DNA from: Diphasiastrum complanatum
Taxonomy: Eukaryota > Streptophyta > Lycopodiopsida > Lycopodiales > Lycopodiaceae
Length of the DNA: 64,000 nt
NCBI GenBank assembly: GCA_029204225.1
Contig: CM055106.1
Location: 23,966,531-24,030,530 of the forward strand
Direction of reading: 5' to 3'
In this document: positions 55,117 through 64,000 of the stretch, piece by piece
Position numbering within the stretch: position 1 is the first letter of the stretch
Layout of the letters: every line of letters begins with the position of its first letter
Notes under the pieces: generated by a model
What the model was told of the DNA's origin: nothing
The model's database searches: none
The model's input: the letters and a program-made list of their open reading frames with translations, nothing else
Program-made: the position numbers and the translations under genes

Positions 55117-56391
55117 AAGGCTTACGAAGATTGGAGAACATGGAGAAGGGCTAACTTTCGTTGAAATTTTGGATTGGATCCATGAGAATTCTCTTCCAAG
55201 GTGGATAGCAAGGTTGCAAGTGGGTGTACAATCCCAGTTTCAATTTGCATGTTGCTAAGATCCATTACTCTTAGGATTCTTTGTGGGTTTATGGAAAATT
55301 GTCCTTGAAGGCCAATTTGTGATGGTTTTTTGGAGCTTTTTCATGTGTAGATCAAATATTTGGTAGATCTGAATTTTTCAGCAAGTGTACTTTCATTTTA
55401 GGGTTCATTAATGATGCATGCTAGTTCTCTCCAATGATTTTTTATTCTAGGCTATGTTTTGGTCAAAATTGCTTGGTTTTTCATGCTTTTTGGCACAAAT
55501 TAGATAGTAAGAACCAAAATCCAGCAAGATTAGATCAATTAGATGGTTGTAATTCCATAAAATGGTTTGCATGTGTTAGAGAAAGAATTTCCACTTTAGG
55601 GTGATGAAAAAACTAGAAAATAGCCAAAAATCATCATTTTTGCTTGTTTTTTCATAAAATTGGATAGCAAGTGCTGTAAAACACCATGTAGAGCTTGTAA
55701 AGAGGTGGACCAACATCTTTTGAAGCCTTCCCTGAAGTTAGAACCAAGAATTCTACCAATTGAAGTTGTAGGAAGTCAATTTTTTTCAAAAAATGACCAT
55801 TTTTGGTTATTTTTGGGGGATGGATCTCTCCAAGGAGATCATTATGAAATTAATTACAACATGATTAGCATTCCTTTTTACCTTCCCAGCAAGCTATCAA
55901 ACTTGTGAATTGATGGTCGGTGGCTTATGCACCATCTCCATCAAGTTTGAAGCTATTTTGACTTCTACAAATCAAGAAATCTTTGCTCTCAGCCTATACT
56001 GCATCTTAGGATCAATATGAATGCTTCATGGAAGTCTAATTGATGGTTTAAGACTGTTGGTAACATCAATTTTGAGCTTGGGGAGGTGTTTGCACGTTTT
56101 TGCATGATTCCTTCTTGTGGAAGTGCGCCCCACTACAGATTTTTGGCAGCTCTGATCTTGCACGTGTAAAGCTTAGGTGGTAGGTTGACATGGCAAGCAT
56201 CTTGTTCACTTGGTCTCCCTCTGTACTGAACTTTACAGCACCCAATTTGGTGTCCAATAGCCAAAGTTATGATCATCTGAAGTTTTGCAGTTTTGTGAAT
56301 TGATAAACTAGCCATGACACGAATAAATTGTAAAAAAATATATACATCTCATCTGATGCCAATATACATGATAGTCTGTGTGTATTAATAT
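55117..56391. other. Non-coding internal sequence of element L copy 2
   Basis: No pol motif and no long frame on either strand. The part near 56260-56391 is the 3' flank of the minus-strand gene fragment that follows. Confidence 0.45.
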
Positions 56392-56850
56392 CTACAAGTT
56401 TGTGCTAAAAAAATCATCCCTCTGCGTGCCAGATGCATCCTCGGGGGTGTCAAATACAAAGTCTGGCATCTGGGACTCCTCCAAGTCTGGGCCAACGCCT
56501 GCCAAGAGGCGACTAGAAAAATCATCGGTGCGTCCCCTCTTGGCTGGCCTACCTCTTGGTCTACCGGAAGGAACCCTCTGTGGTACACTCCTGCCTGGGG
56601 GTCTCCCTCTGCCACGAGGGGGTCTCTGAGAAGAACCGACTGCCTGTGATGCTCTTAATCGTCTCTACGCAATCTGTCTCTGGGCAGCAGCCTCTGTCTC
56701 CCTCGCAAACTCTGACCAGCCATCATCTGAAAGGGGGGGTAGAGTTAAAGAGGAGTAGCATAGTGGTGAGTAGAGTTAAAGTAGCATCTATGCATAATTA
56801 GGCACCTATCCAGTGATCTAACCTTTGTTGACAGACGGAAGGGCTATACT
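56392..56850 (-). pseudogene. Gene fragment with a spliceosomal intron and AT-hook-like GRP motifs
   Basis: On the minus strand a 3' exon (56726-56392) is preceded by an intron (56822-56727, 96 bp) starting GTTAGATC and ending CCCTTTCAG. A short upstream exon piece ends ...CAACAAAG. Read across the splice the frame gives 'SVNKDDGWSEFARETEAAAQ', one stop, then 'SQRPPRGRGRPPGRS', 'PSGRPRGRPAKRGR', and a final acidic segment 'LEESQMPDFVFDTPEDASG' to a stop at 56392. The repeated G-R-P with flanking Arg resembles AT-hooks, which bind AT-rich DNA. I do not recognise the family; a hAT-type transposase C-terminus or a chromatin protein are both possible. It is cut off upstream by Copia P, and the in-frame stop suggests a pseudogene. 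Confidence 0.55.
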
Positions 56851-59290
56851 ACGAGAGATTGTCGACCCCACAAAAACCATTCTCTATCAGAAATGCATTG
56901 ATCTTCTGAACCCAGGCTCTGGGTGACTGTTTCAGCCCATAGACCGCCTTGTGAATTCTGCATACAAGGTGTCGTTGCTTGCCATTGAGTTTGTATCCCT
57001 CTGGCTATGTCATGTAGATTTCCTCTTCGATGGTTTCATTGAGGAAAGTGGTCTGAACATCCATCTGATGAACTTCGAGATCTACTGTAGTTGCAAAGGA
57101 GAGGAGTAGGCGGATCAAAGCATGTTTGACAACTGGGCTGAAGGTTTTTGAATAAGCCAGATCTGGAATCTAGGAAAATCCTTTGGTGACTAGCCTAGCC
57201 TTGTAACGATTTAGCCTCCCTTTAGCGTCGTACTTCGCCTTGAATATCCATTTGCATGGAATTGGGTTTTGGTCCTTTGGTAGCTCAGTGAGTGTCCATG
57301 TTTAATTCTCCATAAGAGAATCGAATTCGGTGTCCATCGCTGTTTTCCACTGGTCAGCATCAGGAGTAGACATCGCCTCAACAACTGTGTTTAGTTCCTA
57401 CATGAGAAGTAGCAAGCCGGATTATCCATAAATATGAATGGAGGTTGTCTGGACCTGTTCAACCTCCTGGGTTGAACTTCGGTCCTCTGATGTGAGTTGA
57501 CTCGTTGAGGTTCTGAGTCAGCATCGAGATTTTGCAGTTGATTCTCTGGATCAGAATTGACTAGTTGTTCAATCTATGAGTCAAAATTATCAACAACTTT
57601 TCCCTTGTGGTCGAGGAACTGGTCTTTCACAAAAATGACATCTCTACTGGTGAATGCCTTTTCGGTATCCAAATTGTAGAGTTTGTATGCCTTGTGATTT
57701 TGGAAATAGCCGATGAAAATCGTTTTCCTACTCTTGTCATCTAGTTTTCTTCTTAGATCCTTAGGGATCTGAGCGAAAGCGATGCATCCAAACACTCGAA
57801 TATGTTAAAGTGATGGTTTCGATCATGTGAACACCTCATAAGGTGTCTTGCCATTCAGGGCTTTGGTGATGGATCGATTCTGTAAGTAGGCAGCTATAGT
57901 AACAGCTTCTGCCCAGAACTTCTTTGGAAGAGAGGCATGGGCCATCATGCTCTTGGCACTTTCGATGAGTCTCCGGTTCTTCCGCTCAGCTACACCATTG
58001 GACTAAGGTGAGTAGTTGGTTGTGTATTGTTGAACTATCCCATTGGCCTTGCAAAACTTTTGGAATTCTGTGGAGATGTACTTTCTCTCTACATATGTGC
58101 ATAGAACCTTGATCTTCCTCTGGGTCTGGTTTTCTGCAGACGCCTTGAACTGCTTGAAGAACTTGAATGCTTCGGATTTGTTCTTCATATAGTAAGTTGC
58201 AGTCCTTCGAGAGAAGTCATCGATGAAGGTTAGGAAATAGAGAGCTCTCCTTGTGGAAGTAGTCTGCATCGGGCCACAAATGTCGCTGTGTACAAGGTCA
58301 AGCAACATAGTCTGAACTGAAGGGACTTCTAGCATGCTTGCTGATAATACAGCTTTCGCATGAAGAAGTTGGCTTGCTGATTGAAGGTAGGTCTTGTACT
58401 AGATTCTGATCTGCCATTTGCTGAATACTATTGTAGTTAAGATGGCCAATTCTAAAATGCCACAACATATCAATTGATTCAGAAGTGGCTGTGTGAAGAG
58501 CTTGACTGTTTGAAGAGTAGCAATGGCTGAGTTTGTAAAGATAGCCGCTTCTTCTTCCATAGGCTAGAACCTTTCGAGATTTGTCAAGGATTGTGCAACC
58601 TTCTGTATCGAATTCGACCCTCCGACCTGAATCGATGATTCTGCTAACTGAGAGCAGATTTTTGGTTAGATTTGGAACGTGGAGAACGTTGGACAACAAG
58701 TTGACTTCACCCTTTTTGAATTCAACCCTGACTGTTCCTTCACCTTCGATTGAATGCAATGAGTTGTCTCCTAGTTGCACAACTCGAGAGTGGGTGAACG
58801 ACTTGTAGTCTTTGAACCAGTCGCGATGGTGAGTCATGTGTTGAGTTGCTCCGGAGTCTAGATACCAGGAATTGATATCATGTTGTTCTCCAACTTTGGT
58901 CATGAAAGCTGCTTCTTCTTCTTCTTCTTCTTCTTCTTCTTCTTCTTGCTGATTTGAGTGAATGGTTGTAGCACTATGTGCTTGTTGTTGGAACTGTTTC
59001 TTCTTTTCGTTGTTGTACTTCAAAGTTTGGCAGTCCTTGATTTCGTGACCAATCCTCTTACAGTATCTGCAGATAGTTTCTACACATGTTGGAATGATGA
59101 AGAGCTTAAATTCGATCCTGAACCAAAATTTGGTCCAGACTGCATGTTGTTCTTTTTGTCAGTAGAGCTTGATAATGTAGATCTCTTGGATCTACATTTT
59201 TTATTTTTTGAATACAGCGCTTGAGGATCTGATCCTGAGCTGCACTGATTGCATGTTGCATGCATGCACTCTAACTTACTTTGCATGTCA
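56851..59290 (-). pseudogene. Copia P: gag to RT, 3' truncated
   Basis: Minus-strand order: gag tail (59286-59080, 'QALYSKNKKCRSKRSTLSSS'), zinc knuckle near 59050 (CRYCKRIGHEIKDC), then 59023-58298 with a poly-Glu run and the protease box YLDSGATQHMTHHRDWFKDY, 'RVVQLGDNSLHSIEGEGTVR', and the pre-integrase zinc region 'IDMLWHFRIGHLNYNSIQQM', 'CESCIISKHARSPF'. A frameshift follows. The frame 58335-58003 has integrase 'LLDLVHSDICGPMQTTSTRR' and 'FIDDFSRRTATYYMKNKSEA'; the second catalytic region reads 'VLCTYVERKYISTEF', losing the TDxGGE signature. Further on are 'GVAERKNRRLIESAKSMMAH', 'VFGCIAFAQIPKDLRRKL', and RT pieces ending at 'YGLKQSPRAWVQKINAFL' (about 56870). The RT catalytic box and RNase H are absent. 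Confidence 0.88.
58912..58947. repeat. (TTC)n microsatellite coding poly-Glu in Copia P
   Basis: About twelve CTT/TTC units. On the minus strand they add a run of eleven or so Glu between the zinc knuckle and the protease of element P, without breaking the frame. Confidence 0.95.
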
Positions 59291-59662
59291 TACTAGACCA
59301 ACTAGACTTTATGCATGTCAATGGAACTTGATTTACCTAACTCAAACTCGCCCTATTCTAATATGTGCTCAATTCACACGCCTTGAATATATACAATCAA
59401 TTTACATGGGTAGAACCCCCAAAATCAACATACATAAGATAGATATGTTTTACAATTTTTCACAAGATCATCCTCATCTTGAACTTCCACATGTGGAAGT
59501 CATCTCTGTTGAATTTGTTGATCAAGCAGATCTCTGAGATTGAACCTTCTATTGTAATCGAGTAGTAGAGATAGAACACAAACAAAATAAACTAGCTCTA
59601 TAGAACAAGAACATATTAAGTTCTATTATAAATTCTAAACTCTAGTAATCCAATAAACCAGT
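59291..59662 (-). other. Leader of Copia P
   Basis: Between the primer site and the recognisable gag tail. Most of gag is missing here or unrecognisable; no clear capsid motif was seen. Confidence 0.45.
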
Positions 59663-59674
59663 GCTCGGATACCA
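59663..59674 (-). other. Primer binding site of Copia P
   Basis: The minus strand reads TGGTATCCGAGC, one base different from TGGTATCAGAGC. It lies four bases from the LTR end ...CCCAACA. Confidence 0.75.
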
Positions 59675-59678
59675 CATC

Positions 59679-59966
59679 TGTTGGGTGAGTATGCTGGTTG
59701 TATGGAGATCATCAACTACTAAACAATAACATATTGCGCAGATTCTGACGTGGGCGTCCAACGTATAATCGAAATTTTCATAATTTGTCGCAATCTGACA
59801 CGTCGAAATATGACGTCCCATCCAAAAATCAGAGTCCGACGATCGGGAAATATGGGCGACAACCAATTTTTGAAAGGCACATCGGAATCTGACATGTTGG
59901 ATTTCGACATTCAAATGTGGATATGACCTGGCATAGTTTTTCCAAAAAAAAAATACGTGTAATCTG
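59679..59966 (-). mobile_element. Partial 5' LTR of Copia P
   Basis: On the minus strand the LTR ends ...CATACTCACCCAACA at 59679. Its 5' side is cut at 59966 by the LTR of element C. It is unusually rich in short ACGTC/GACGT words (for example GGGACGTCATATTTCGACG). Confidence 0.6.
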
Positions 59967-60615
59967 TGTGAAAGATTCAACTAGTTTCATCACATTTTGC
60001 AATATTTCCATATTTGGCGTATTGAGGCCAAAACTTGTTTTAGACTTAGAGGTTGACTTTTCAAAGTTCATTAGTCTAAATTTCATTTGAATAAACACTT
60101 TTTGAAAGTGTGGGAAAGATAGAATGCGAGTTTGAGTAGATTCAATTTCAATAGTTGGGTACATTGAATCTAGACCCAAAATTGGTAGGGTTAACATTTT
60201 GGTGGGAAAGCCAAGTGGCCAAATAGGGTTTGGACCTGCTATAAAAGGATGTAGCTCGTGGAGAGAGTCATCTTCTCTCTTCTCTATCTCATTTCATGCT
60301 TATACATGGTTTTCTTGGGTTCTACTATCCATTGGTGCACTATCTTGGTGATTGCTTGCAATTCTATGTGTAGAATGATCTATATTTGTTATTTTTGGAT
60401 CCACACGTGTAAAATACAGTAGCTTGCTGGTTTTGTACGGACATCAACAGTACATAATCATTTTACTCAAGTTTGATCAAGTTCTATTAGTGTTTGCATC
60501 TCAAATTGTGTATAGATGCTGATTTTTCTACATTGGTGAAATTGGTAGTGTATTTCTCTTTCTAACCAAAGATCATTCAAGTAGATTGGATCTTAAGGAT
60601 CTGAAATCTTTCACA
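59967..60615 (+). mobile_element. 5' LTR of Copia C (649 bp)
   Basis: Starts TGTGAAAGATT and ends AATCTTTCACA, an 11-bp perfect inverted repeat. TATAAAAG at 60240-60247; near-palindrome CACACGTGTA at 60402. Primer site follows without a gap. The 5' flank is ATCTG (59962-59966); the partner duplication lies outside the window. Confidence 0.93.
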
Positions 60616-60627
60616 TGGTATCAGAGC
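60616..60627 (+). other. Primer binding site of Copia C
   Basis: TGGTATCAGAGC, canonical. Confidence 0.95.
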
Positions 60628-61215
60628 TTGTGTTTCAGGTTATGAAGGAGGAAATCAGATCTATCAATGATTTGGTGAAGATATCAAGTCTAGAGCATGC
60701 TAGAGAGGATTCTACACCAAAATCGGATTTTTTGCTTTTGTAGATTGGATCTTTTGTAGATAAAAACACTAAATAGGTCAATATACTTGTTCAATTCCGT
60801 TTTTTGAATTCACATGCTGGATTTGACCGATTTTTGGATCATTGGTTCAGCCTAAGTGGTGGCTTATAGATTGCATATCAAATTTTCAGCATTTGCATGT
60901 AGATTTGGAATAGTCAATTTTTTGTGATTTTGTCAAAACCCTAATTTTGATTGGATCTCTAGATAGTGAGGTTTCTGGAATTCATTTGAGTGTGTTTCAA
61001 TCTTAGGAAGTGGCAAAAGTCATTAGATTGAGGATAGATCATAGGTTGATCAAGATTCCATGATTCTATGTGTTGATTTGTTTGGATAAGTGCTAGAAGA
61101 GAATTTGTGAGATAGTTTCAAATCTTGGTGATTTCTTTTGAAAGCATTTGTTGTTGTTCAAAGGAGTGCTTTGTGCATTGAAACAGGTTGAAAGAGAAGA
61201 TCAGGTCATTGCTAC
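60628..61215 (+). other. Untranslated leader of Copia C
   Basis: Non-coding. The first 430 bp match 2316-2745 of copy A. Confidence 0.75.
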
Positions 61216-61668
61216 ATGGCAACCTCAATTGGAGTCATGTTGGAAGCCAATGATAGGCTTACCTCAAGTAACTATTCATTATGGAAAGTGAGGATGGAGT
61301 CACTTCTTGAGATGAATGATGTTTTGGATATTGTTGTAGGTTTGGAGGAGAGACCAGCAACACAACAAGATCAATTGAGGTATGACAAGAGGGCCAAGAA
61401 GGCTCTACACATGATAAAGATGAATGTTACCAATGAACTTCTCAAGGAAGTTGGTAAGTGCACATCATCTTTGGAAGCTTGGAATTCATTGAAGAAGCTT
61501 TATGAATCCAAGTCTAATTCTAGAGTATTGACTCTAAGAAGGCAAATCTTTTCTTGTTTGCAAAAGAATGAAGAAAGTCCAAGTACTTTTGTTTTGAGAA
61601 TGAAAGCATTGAATGATGAGTTAGCTTGCATAGATGAAAGCATTAAGGAAGGAGAGCTATTCAAGTGA
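61216..61668 (+). pseudogene. Copia C gag, N-terminal frame
   Basis: ATG at 61216 reads MATSIGVMLEANDRLTSSNY, 'SLWKVRMESLLEMNDVLDIV', 'KKALHMIKMNVTNELLKEVG', 'SSLEAWNSLKKLYESKSNSR' and 'TLRRQIFSCLQKNEESPSTF'. This is a complete N-terminal capsid layout of plant Copia gag. The frame stops at 61668 within a few codons of a frame change, and the downstream frame picks up the capsid without loss of residues, so the break is a small indel near 61660. Closely related to the gags of O and N. Confidence 0.92.
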
Positions 61669-63050
61669 TTCTTAATGGCTTGTTGGATGCTCATGCTAAC
61701 ATTGTTCAAAGTATTGCTATTCAAAAGACTTTGCCAAGTTTGATGGATCTTCAAGAGATCTTGATCAATGAGGAATATAGGCTTCAAGCAAGAGGTGGAT
61801 CTACATCACCACTTCAAGAGGATGCTATGTTCACAAAGGGCAAATTCAAGGGCAAAACCAAAAGCAAGTGGTCTAAAGGGCAAGATCAAGTGGATGCTTC
61901 TTCAAGTGGCAAAAAGAAGGATAGATCAAAGCTTAAGTGCTTCTATTGTGACATCAAAGGACACTTTGCAAGTGTGTGCTACAAGAAGAAGAGAGATCAA
62001 GGAGACAAGCAAGGTAATCTTACTCTTGATGAGGATGGTTTGGATGTGCAAGATGCAAATGATGATGCTTTTGTTATGTCTTCATGTATGCTTGCTAATG
62101 ATGGAGATCTAGATCCTTGGTGGATTGATAGTGGAGCAAGTTCACACATGACCTTTCACAAAGAGTACTTCACTTCTTTGTTGGCATATGGAGATGACAA
62201 GAGGGTGATCTACACGGCCAATGATGGTGAGTGTGCAATCAAAGGGATTGGCACAATTCCTATTTCTCTCTCTACAAATAGGAATGTTCATTTGGAGGAT
62301 GTCTTGTTTATTCCATCTATTACCAAGAATTTGCTTAGTGTGAGTCAAATGCTAAGTAAGGGCCTCAAGGTGGAGTTTGATGGAGATGCTTGTTTGATCA
62401 AAAGGAAGTATGTCTTGATTGGAAAAGGTAAAAGGCAAGGGAAGTTGTTCAAACTTGATGCTTGTGTTATTGCTAACCAAGTTGGATGTGTTGCAAGGGA
62501 GCAAATTTCTATTCAAGAGGTTTGGCACAAAAGGATGGGACACCTCAACTTCAAGTCATTGGAGGTAATGGCAAGGAAGAAGGTTGTGATTGGTCTTCCA
62601 AGTTCCTTAAGTAATGACAAGCATGTTTGTGAGTCTTGTGCTTTGTCTAAGTCACATAGACTACCTTATACTAGATCTATTTCTAGATCTACAAAGCCTT
62701 TTCAACTTGTACATTCGGATATTCATGGATTTACTACAATTAGCAATAGTGGAGCTAAGATGTATGTAGCATTCATTGATGATTTTAGTAGATTTTGTTG
62801 GATCTATCTACTAAAGAGCAAGGATGAAGTGTATGATGTCTTTGTCAAGTTCAAAAATGCAAGGGAGAACCAATTTTCCACAAAGATCAAGTGCTTGAGA
62901 GGTGACAATGGTGGTGAGTACATATCTAGTTCAAGGCCTTTTGTGATGAGCATGGGATCAAGAGGGAGTATACAACATCAAGAACCCCACAACAAAATGG
63001 AGTGGCTGAAAGGAAGAATAGGACTTTATGTGAAAGTGCTAAAGCTATGA
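61665..63050 (+). pseudogene. Copia C gag C-terminus, protease, pre-integrase and integrase core
   Basis: It opens 'ILNGLLDAHANIVQSIAIQK' (capsid end), a basic linker 'KGKFKGKTKSKWSKGQDQVD', and the zinc knuckle CFYCDIKGHFASVC with all ligands (about residue 92). The protease box is WWIDSGASSHMTF (about 62118). Then come 'GIGTIPISLSTNRNVHLEDV', 'SITKNLLSVSQML', and the pre-integrase zinc finger 'EVWHKRMGHLNFKSLEVMAR' with 'CESCALSKSHRLPYTRS'. Integrase has 'QLVHSDIHGFTTISNSGAKM' (first Asp), 'FIDDFSRFCWIYLLKSKDEV' and 'KCLRGDNGGEYISSS' (second Asp). The frame changes near 62935, after which this frame is meaningless to 63050. Residues needed for protease and zinc binding are intact. Confidence 0.93.
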
Positions 63051-64000
63051 GGTTAAGTGCTAATCTTGACAAACCATTTTGGGATCAAGCTTTGTTGTGT
63101 GCCAATTTCTTGTGCAATAGGTGGCCGAGTGCTATTTTGGATGGAAGGACACCTTTTGAGATGCTATTCAAGAGGAGGCCGAGTGTCAACTTTCTAAGAA
63201 CCTTTGGATGCACATGCTATGTCAACATTACTCTTGATGATAGGACCAAGGAGGATCCATCTTCAAGAAGAGGTATTTTTGTTGGATATAGTGAGGTGAG
63301 TAAAGCCTACAAGGTTTACATTCCTTCTACTAACAAAGTGATTGTTGGTAGAGATGTCATTTTTTATGAGGGAAACATTCCAAAGGTGTCTTCAAGCATG
63401 ATTGATGGTAAAGTAGATGGTTCTAACATTCTTGATGTTGATGAGAAGGATCCTACTTTGGATGGTGGTGATGATGGACCTTCATCAAGTCAAAAGCCAA
63501 AGAGAACATCAAGAGAAAGACAAGTACCTTCAAGGCTCACATATGATCAAAAGGGTAAGCAAGTAGTTTCTGGAAATTATGTTGCTTTCCTAACCTCTTT
63601 GGATGAGCCTACAAGTGTAGATCAAGCAAGGAAAGAAGAGGAGTGGATCCAAGCAATGGATCTTGAGTATCAAGCTCTTATGAAGAATGGAACATGGAGA
63701 TTGGTGGAGTTGCCTAAGGACAAGAAAGCTATTGGATGCAAATGGATCTTCAAGGTGAAGACAAACCAAGATGGATCTATCAACAAGTACAAGGCAAGGT
63801 TAGTGGCAAAAGGATATGCTCAACAACAAGGAATTGACTATGATGAGACCTTTGCACCCGTGGCAATGATGGTAAGCATTCGAGTCATCATTTCACTTGC
63901 TACACTTTATGGATGGGATCTATGGCAAATGGACATTTCAAATGCATTCTTGAATGGTGATCTTGAGGAGGAAGTATACATGGAGCAACCCAAGAGCTAC
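62936..64000 (+). pseudogene. Copia C integrase C-terminus and RT start (runs off the window)
   Basis: After the frame change the reading is open to the last base: 'FCDEHGIKREYTTSRTPQQN' and 'GVAERKNRTLCESAKAMRLS' (third catalytic residue, Glu of VAERKN). Next are 'PFWDQALLCANFLCNRWPSA', 'FGCTCYVNITLDDRTK', 'GIFVGYSEVSKAYKVYIPST' and 'GRDVIFYEGNIPK', the linker 'SSSQKPKRTSRERQVPSRLT', and RT 'EEWIQAMDLEYQALMKNGTW', 'GCKWIFKVKTNQDGSINKYK', 'ARLVAKGYAQQQGIDYDETF', 'APVAMMVSIRVIISLATLYG', 'MDISNAFLNGDLEEEVYMEQ'. No stop is seen. The RT catalytic box, RNase H and 3' LTR lie beyond the window. With only two frame breaks seen, this is the youngest-looking element here. Confidence 0.92.

Overview
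This is a plant nuclear DNA window. It is AT-rich and dominated by degraded, nested LTR retrotransposons of the Copia and Gypsy superfamilies. One clearly host gene is present, a CYCLING DOF FACTOR (CDF) type transcription factor on the minus strand at 26.45-28.13 kb. The density of old, mutually nested elements suggests a large plant genome; a gymnosperm is plausible but not proven. No bacterial, organellar, tRNA, rRNA or CRISPR features were seen. I did not find a clearly new biological system; the interest lies in the architecture of the repeats and in a few unexplained segments.

Layout. 1-6.3 kb: a motif-rich segment, a dead Gypsy gag, an internally deleted Copia (family A/C), a second internally deleted Copia (B), and an inverted fragment of an A/C-type LTR. 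6.6-15.6 kb: a minus-strand Gypsy complex bounded by two long LTRs that share U5 but not U3, with a tRNA-Asp type primer site, a gag remnant and a pol remnant. It carries two 682-bp solo LTRs, each with a perfect 5-bp target duplication. 16-20.9 kb: two Copia pseudogenes fused head to tail (J1, J2). 21.5-22.9 kb: a minus-strand Copia remnant (K). 22.9-26.4 kb: non-coding AT-rich DNA with two sets of tandem repeats.

26.45-29.4 kb: the CDF gene. It has two coding exons, a candidate TATA box, and ACGT-core (G-box/ABRE-like) sites about 1 kb upstream. 29.4-37.1 kb: an LTR abutting a Copia gag remnant, a Gypsy element (F) lacking its RT palm, a degenerate downstream reading frame, a 48-bp minisatellite and a Copia scrap. 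38.0-42.2 kb: an LTR with polypurine tract (L), 3 kb of unassigned DNA, and another LTR. 44.8-46.0 kb: a Gypsy RT/RNase H remnant split by an eight-unit minisatellite.

46.0-54.7 kb: Copia N with Copia O nested inside it. 54.8-56.9 kb: a second L-type LTR with primer site, then a spliced-looking gene fragment encoding AT-hook-like GRP motifs. 56.85-59.97 kb: minus-strand Copia P, with a poly-Glu expansion. 59.97-64.0 kb: the best preserved Copia (C), with LTR, primer site, gag, protease, integrase and the start of RT; it runs off the window edge.

The retroelement parts form recurring cassettes (gag, zinc knuckle, protease, integrase, RT, RNase H) of several related families that have been inserted into each other, deleted internally and truncated. 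Nearly all reading frames carry stops or frameshifts, so they are annotated as pseudogenes. The CDF gene is the only gene with intact splice sites, an uninterrupted reading frame and family-specific motifs at both ends. All identifications are from reading the sequence by eye, without database searches.
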